A stretch of DNA of 7,604 nucleotides. Source: Bacteroidota bacterium. Its GTDB lineage: Bacteria > Bacteroidota > Ignavibacteria > Tepidaquicellales > Tepidaquicellaceae. This document shows, one piece after another, positions 5,372 through 7,604 of this stretch. How positions within the stretch are numbered: position 1 is the stretch's first letter; every line of letters begins with the position of its first letter. The DNA is taken from positions 1 through 7,604 of the forward strand of contig JAEYVS010000152.1 of NCBI GenBank assembly GCA_023429265.1. The letters run 5' to 3'. Both the position numbers and the translations under genes were made by a program. The notes beneath the pieces are model-generated. The model made no database searches, was not told the origin of the DNA, and saw nothing but the letters and a program-made list of their open reading frames with translations.

Positions 5372-5824
5372 CTAAATCCTGAGTACGGAATTGAATGTCA
5401 GTACACTTCGCCCGTCGGAAATTATCTTTCCCGCCGGTGAAATGCCCTGTAATGCTGGAATATTATTTGGTGTGGGAAGCTCGAATAATAAACTTCCTTC
5501 GTGTGATGTATTTACGGTTGTATTTGCTGATACAGCAAGTACATAATTCTTTTCAGTGCCATTAGCTTCTTTTATTTCGCAGCAGTATCCATGCGCTTGG
5601 GAAAATGCAGGCTCGCCTTCCGGTATCTCACAGCAACTTACTTCCGTGACCCGGGATTCTTCGGCTTTACAGCAGCAGTTTTCCGTTTCCTCCATCTCTG
5701 CCTTTTTCATCTTACAGAATACCGATGTATATGCGACGGACACTGATGAAAGCGCAAAAACCGTTATCATGGTTATGCTGAAAACTCTGAATGCCTGTTT
5801 GTATTTTCGCAGTAAAAATGACAT
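5372..5824 (-). CDS. Exported Cys-rich protein of unknown function
   Basis: I do not recognise this 150-residue protein. A basic N-terminus (RKYKQAFR) is followed by a hydrophobic segment at about 13-33, read as a signal peptide or anchor. The next 50 residues hold all eight cysteines in doublets or a triplet: Cys37, Cys50-52 (CCC), Cys64-65 and Cys81-82 (both in the context CCEI), mixed with Met and Glu. The C-terminal half (93-150) has no cysteine and ends in LTFNSVLRI. The general layout (short, secreted, Cys doublets, hydrophobic end) recalls the small HYC_CC_PP-type proteins of Bacteroidetes metal clusters, but I cannot confirm membership. It is first in the operon with the YHS protein and the TonB receptor, so a periplasmic metal-binding role or a partner role for the receptor is plausible by context. 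The ATG at 5824 places the hydrophobic segment correctly. Confidence 0.75.
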   Translation of the reverse strand: MSFLLRKYKQAFRVFSITMITVFALSSVSVAYTSVFCKMKKAEMEETENCCCKAEESRVTEVSCCEIPEGEPAFSQAHGYCCEIKEANGTEKNYVLAVSANTTVNTSHEGSLLFELPTPNNIPALQGISPAGKIISDGRSVLTFNSVLRI

Positions 5825-5852
5825 ATATAAAATTACTACATTATATTTGGGA

Positions 5853-5880
5853 TTGCAATGACTTCCGTCATAATATGCAA
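5853..5880. promoter_or_regulatory. Interrupted inverted repeat in the leader of the Cys-rich/YHS/TonB operon
   Basis: ATGAC-TTCC-GTCAT (5858-5871) is a perfect 5-bp inverted repeat. It is flanked by TTGCA (5853-5857) and TGCAA (5876-5880), also reverse complements, with a 4-nt interruption on one side. It lies just downstream of the candidate promoter, about 30 to 55 nt before the ATG, so it could be an operator or a leader hairpin. The binding protein is unknown. Confidence 0.4.
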
Positions 5881-5889
5881 AACCACACT

Positions 5890-5918
5890 ATTATAGTATA
5901 CGTTCCGCGCAAAGTAAA
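5890..5918 (-). promoter_or_regulatory. Candidate promoter of the Cys-rich/YHS/TonB operon
   Basis: On the minus strand, TATAAT (5890-5895, a perfect -10) stands 17 bp from TTTACT (5913-5918, 4 of 6 to TTGACA). It would start transcription near 5883 and give a leader of about 58 nt. The -10 is embedded in an 11-bp palindrome, ACTAT-T-ATAGT (5887-5897), so a repressor could cover it. It is a sigma-70-like rather than Bacteroidetes-type arrangement, judged by eye. Confidence 0.4.
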
Positions 5919-6048
5919 ATAATTTAAATAAAGCAAAAAAGCCGCATTTTTTGGCAAGTACTAACAAAAACCCGCTGGAGGCAAACTTTTTGGAATTGAA
6001 TTAAATATAACTATTCCCAATATTGTACGTCTTTACCAAAAGTAGTGG

Positions 6049-6121
6049 GGGCAGGTAGCTCAGTTGGTAGAGCAACGGCCTGAAAAGCCGTGTGTCGCCG
6101 GTTCGATTCCGGCCCTGCCCA
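6049..6121 (+). tRNA. tRNA-Phe (anticodon GAA)
   Basis: A full 73-nt cloverleaf is present. The acceptor stem is GGGCAGG/CCTGCCC (perfect 7 bp). The D arm is GCTC-AGTTGGTA-GAGC. The anticodon arm is ACGGC-CTGAAAA-GCCGT with anticodon GAA. The variable loop is GTGTC, and the T arm is GCCGG-TTCGATT-CCGGC. The discriminator base is A at 6121. The CCA end is not encoded (ACA follows). Upstream, TATTGT (6021-6026) is a poor -10 candidate with TTGAAT 19 bp further up; I would not rely on it. A strong terminator follows immediately, so it is a single-gene unit. Confidence 0.97.
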
Positions 6122-6122
6122 C

Positions 6123-6153
6123 AAAAAAAGCTGCAGAAATGCAGCTTTTTTTT
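6123..6153 (+). terminator. Intrinsic terminator after tRNA-Phe
   Basis: GCTGCA (6130-6135) and TGCAGC (6140-6145) pair around a GAAA tetraloop, and the stem extends through seven A-T pairs. The 3' side ends in a run of eight T. The A-run on the left makes it able to work on the minus strand too, which could also serve the minus-strand gene ending at 6276. Confidence 0.92.
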
Positions 6154-6210
6154 AACCAATCCTTATTAGCAAGAGGTCTATCCTGATATAAGAACCTCCA
6201 TTTGTCAATC

Positions 6211-6269
6211 TTCCTAATCCGTATTTGTACGAATTAGAAATAATTCGCAAAAATTAGTGCTAATTAGTG
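6211..6269. repeat. AT-rich repeat-like spacer with overlapping inverted and direct repeats
   Basis: An imperfect hairpin pairs 6211-6222 with 6229-6240 (10 of 12 positions). It overlaps a second inverted repeat, CGAATT-AGAAAT-AATTCG (6230-6247). Two direct copies of AATTAGTG follow at 6252 and 6262, exactly 10 bp apart. It sits just past the stop of the BNR protein gene. It may be a degenerate dispersed intergenic repeat; no T-run supports a terminator. AT-richness makes chance similarity likely. Confidence 0.35.
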
Positions 6270-6275
6270 GCTAAC

Positions 6276-7556
6276 TTACTTCATCAATACCATCTTCCTC
6301 ACAGCCGTAAACCCATCCACCTCCAACCTGTAAAAATACACTCCGCTCGTTAGATTTTCCCCGTTAAACTCATACTCATATTTACCGGCATTAATATTAC
6401 CTTCATCATACTCACCCACTACCTTCCCCGAAATATCATATATTACGATCCTCACATCAGAATTCTTTGGCACCTCAAATCCTATCTTTGTCGTCGGGTT
6501 AAACGGATTCGGATAATTTTGATTAAGCGAAAATTTCTCAGGCACCTCATTACTAATATTCGTCAGCCCCACTGTAATACAATCCATATGGTAAATGTTA
6601 CCGGCAATACCAACTGCCCATGCAGTCACCCACCAGATAAGACTATCAGGAATATCCATATGTCTGATACCTTGCGGGGCAGTAAAAATATCTCCCCAGC
6701 TATCTCCATTATTAGTACTGCGGTAAATGTTATTTCCTCTTACATACCAAAAATTATCTGCACGGCTTTCAATAGCATCAATATTTCCTGCTCCCGGAAC
6801 TAAATAAGGTTGAAATGTGACTCCTCCATCACTCGTCTTACTCATACCAGTCCCGGCAGCAAAACCTATTCCGTTAGAATTTATCTTTAATGAAAATATG
6901 TATATTCCCCCGCCAGGAGTGGGGTTTTCTGTAAAGCTGATACCGCTGTTTGTTGATCGGAAGATACTGGTAAGACTTGTACCCCAGTAAATATTTGGCA
7001 TATCAACTTGAAGACTGTTATGTGTTCCCTGGTGAATTATATCAGCAGCCGGTTGATTTGGTGATGGCTGCCAGGTATTGCCTCCGTCTGTCGTGATTAA
7101 TAAATTCCAGAAATTATTTATTGGGCTTCCTAATGCAATACCGTTCATTGGATTTATCATACGGATACCTTTAATTAACCCTGTAGTATTTGAATATACT
7201 ACCGCCCAGGTATCTCCACGGTTGCTTGTCTTATATATTGTTGTACTGTTTGATGTTTCTGTTGTTACCCAGGCATTGTTTTCATCTATAGCCTCCATAT
7301 TTCTTATATCACCTATTATGATACCCGGGTTGGGATTTGCATTTATCCACGTAGACCCGCCATTTGTAGTTAATCTAACCGTTCCATTTGCTCCGGCCGC
7401 CCAGCATACTTTATCGCTGACTGCTTTGCATGTATATAATAGATTTGTTGTCCCTGAGTTCTGTTGTACCCAATGACAAAGAACATTCTGAGCTTCTGTA
7501 ATATTAGAGTTCAGTAGCACAAGTAATAATAGTGAAGTAGTTAGTATTTTTCTCAT
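6276..7556 (-). CDS. Type IX-secreted protein with six Asp-box (BNR/YCF48-like) repeats
   Basis: This 426-residue protein has an N-terminal signal peptide (about 1-22, ILTTSLLLLVLLNSNITEAQ). The body is a beta-propeller-like set of Asp-box turns: TTNGGSTW (63-70), SNRGDTW (111-117), TTDGGNTW (155-162), STNSGISF (201-208), TSDGGVTF (241-248) and STNNGDSW (280-287). Spacing of about 35-48 residues suits propeller blades. Residues 341-426 are a T9SS type-A sorting domain: FSLNQNYPNPFNPTTKI, then VRIVIYDISGKVV, then LTSGVYFYRLEV and the basic end RKMVLMK. The protein should be exported by Sec, moved across the outer membrane by the type IX system, and then released or attached. No catalytic residues identify an enzyme; many such proteins have no known function. 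It is transcribed towards the tRNA and shows no link to the metal genes. Its promoter is probably in 7557-7604 or beyond the edge. Confidence 0.92.
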   Translation of the reverse strand: MRKILTTSLLLLVLLNSNITEAQNVLCHWVQQNSGTTNLLYTCKAVSDKVCWAAGANGTVRLTTNGGSTWINANPNPGIIIGDIRNMEAIDENNAWVTTETSNSTTIYKTSNRGDTWAVVYSNTTGLIKGIRMINPMNGIALGSPINNFWNLLITTDGGNTWQPSPNQPAADIIHQGTHNSLQVDMPNIYWGTSLTSIFRSTNSGISFTENPTPGGGIYIFSLKINSNGIGFAAGTGMSKTSDGGVTFQPYLVPGAGNIDAIESRADNFWYVRGNNIYRSTNNGDSWGDIFTAPQGIRHMDIPDSLIWWVTAWAVGIAGNIYHMDCITVGLTNISNEVPEKFSLNQNYPNPFNPTTKIGFEVPKNSDVRIVIYDISGKVVGEYDEGNINAGKYEYEFNGENLTSGVYFYRLEVDGFTAVRKMVLMK

Positions 7557-7604
7557 CCCGGTAATTTTTTTGTTATCGGAAAACTACTATATAATATCCC
7601 ATAT

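Noticed and set aside
5556..5861. Plus-strand open frame of about 100 codons opposite the Cys-rich gene
   Set aside because: It is the antisense shadow of a gene with a clear signal peptide and Cys pattern; no RBS or domain supports it.
6049..6153. tRNA-Phe as an integration site for the metal island
   Set aside because: I see no direct repeat of the tRNA 3' end elsewhere in the window and no integrase; the island genes do not abut the tRNA 3' end.
7078..7476. Plus-strand 132-codon open frame opposite the BNR protein gene
   Set aside because: The minus-strand gene has six Asp-boxes and a T9SS domain; the plus frame has hydrophobic, low-information sequence typical of antisense reading.
1..7604. 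CRISPR array, transposase or phage genes
   Set aside because: No regularly spaced repeats, transposase motifs or terminal repeats with target duplications were seen.

Overview
The window looks like a metal-handling (most likely copper) island from a low-GC bacterium of the Bacteroidetes/Chlorobi/Ignavibacteria (FCB) group. Three things point there. The secreted protein at the right end finishes in a type IX secretion (T9SS) sorting domain with the NYPNPFNPTTKI signature, a form I associate most with Ignavibacteria and their relatives. Two promoter candidates contain a perfect Bacteroidetes-type -7 box (TAnnTTTG). Most genes lack a Shine-Dalgarno sequence. The assignment to Ignavibacteria rather than Bacteroidetes proper is an inference.

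Left part (1-1097, minus strand): a gene running off the left edge encodes a heavy-metal-associated (HMA) domain joined to a MauE/DoxX-like membrane domain. Upstream of it lies a small regulator that joins an HMA-like CxxC domain to an AraC-type DNA-binding domain. Middle-left (1242-2359, plus strand, divergent from the regulator): a three-TM DUF305 protein, a CsoR/FrmR-family (DUF156) regulator that lacks all three canonical copper ligands, and an 88-residue thioredoxin-like protein with three cysteine pairs. A bidirectional hairpin terminator at 2364-2387 separates this cluster from the convergent one.

Middle-right (2403-5824, minus strand): an operon-like series of three exported proteins. 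Transcription order is a cysteine-rich protein of unknown function (CCC, CC, CC), a Cys-rich protein with two YHS/TRASH-like metal-binding domains plus a degenerate third copy, and a TonB-dependent receptor with a carboxypeptidase-regulatory-like N-terminus and a CxxxxC motif in its plug. A candidate promoter with overlapping palindromes lies upstream of 5824, and an 83-bp element of three consecutive hairpins lies between the first two genes.

Right part (6049-7556): a tRNA-Phe(GAA) with a strong intrinsic terminator, a short AT-rich repeat-like spacer, and a minus-strand gene for a T9SS-exported six-Asp-box (BNR) protein. This part looks unrelated to metal handling, so the island probably ends near 5900.

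Together the genes suggest outer-membrane uptake or signalling (TonB receptor), periplasmic metal binding (YHS protein, Cys-rich protein, DUF305), inner-membrane thiol/metal handling (HMA-MauE, thioredoxin-like) and cytoplasmic sensing (HMA-AraC, CsoR-like). No P-type ATPase, RND pump or multicopper oxidase is visible, so the efflux step, if present, must lie beyond the left edge or elsewhere.
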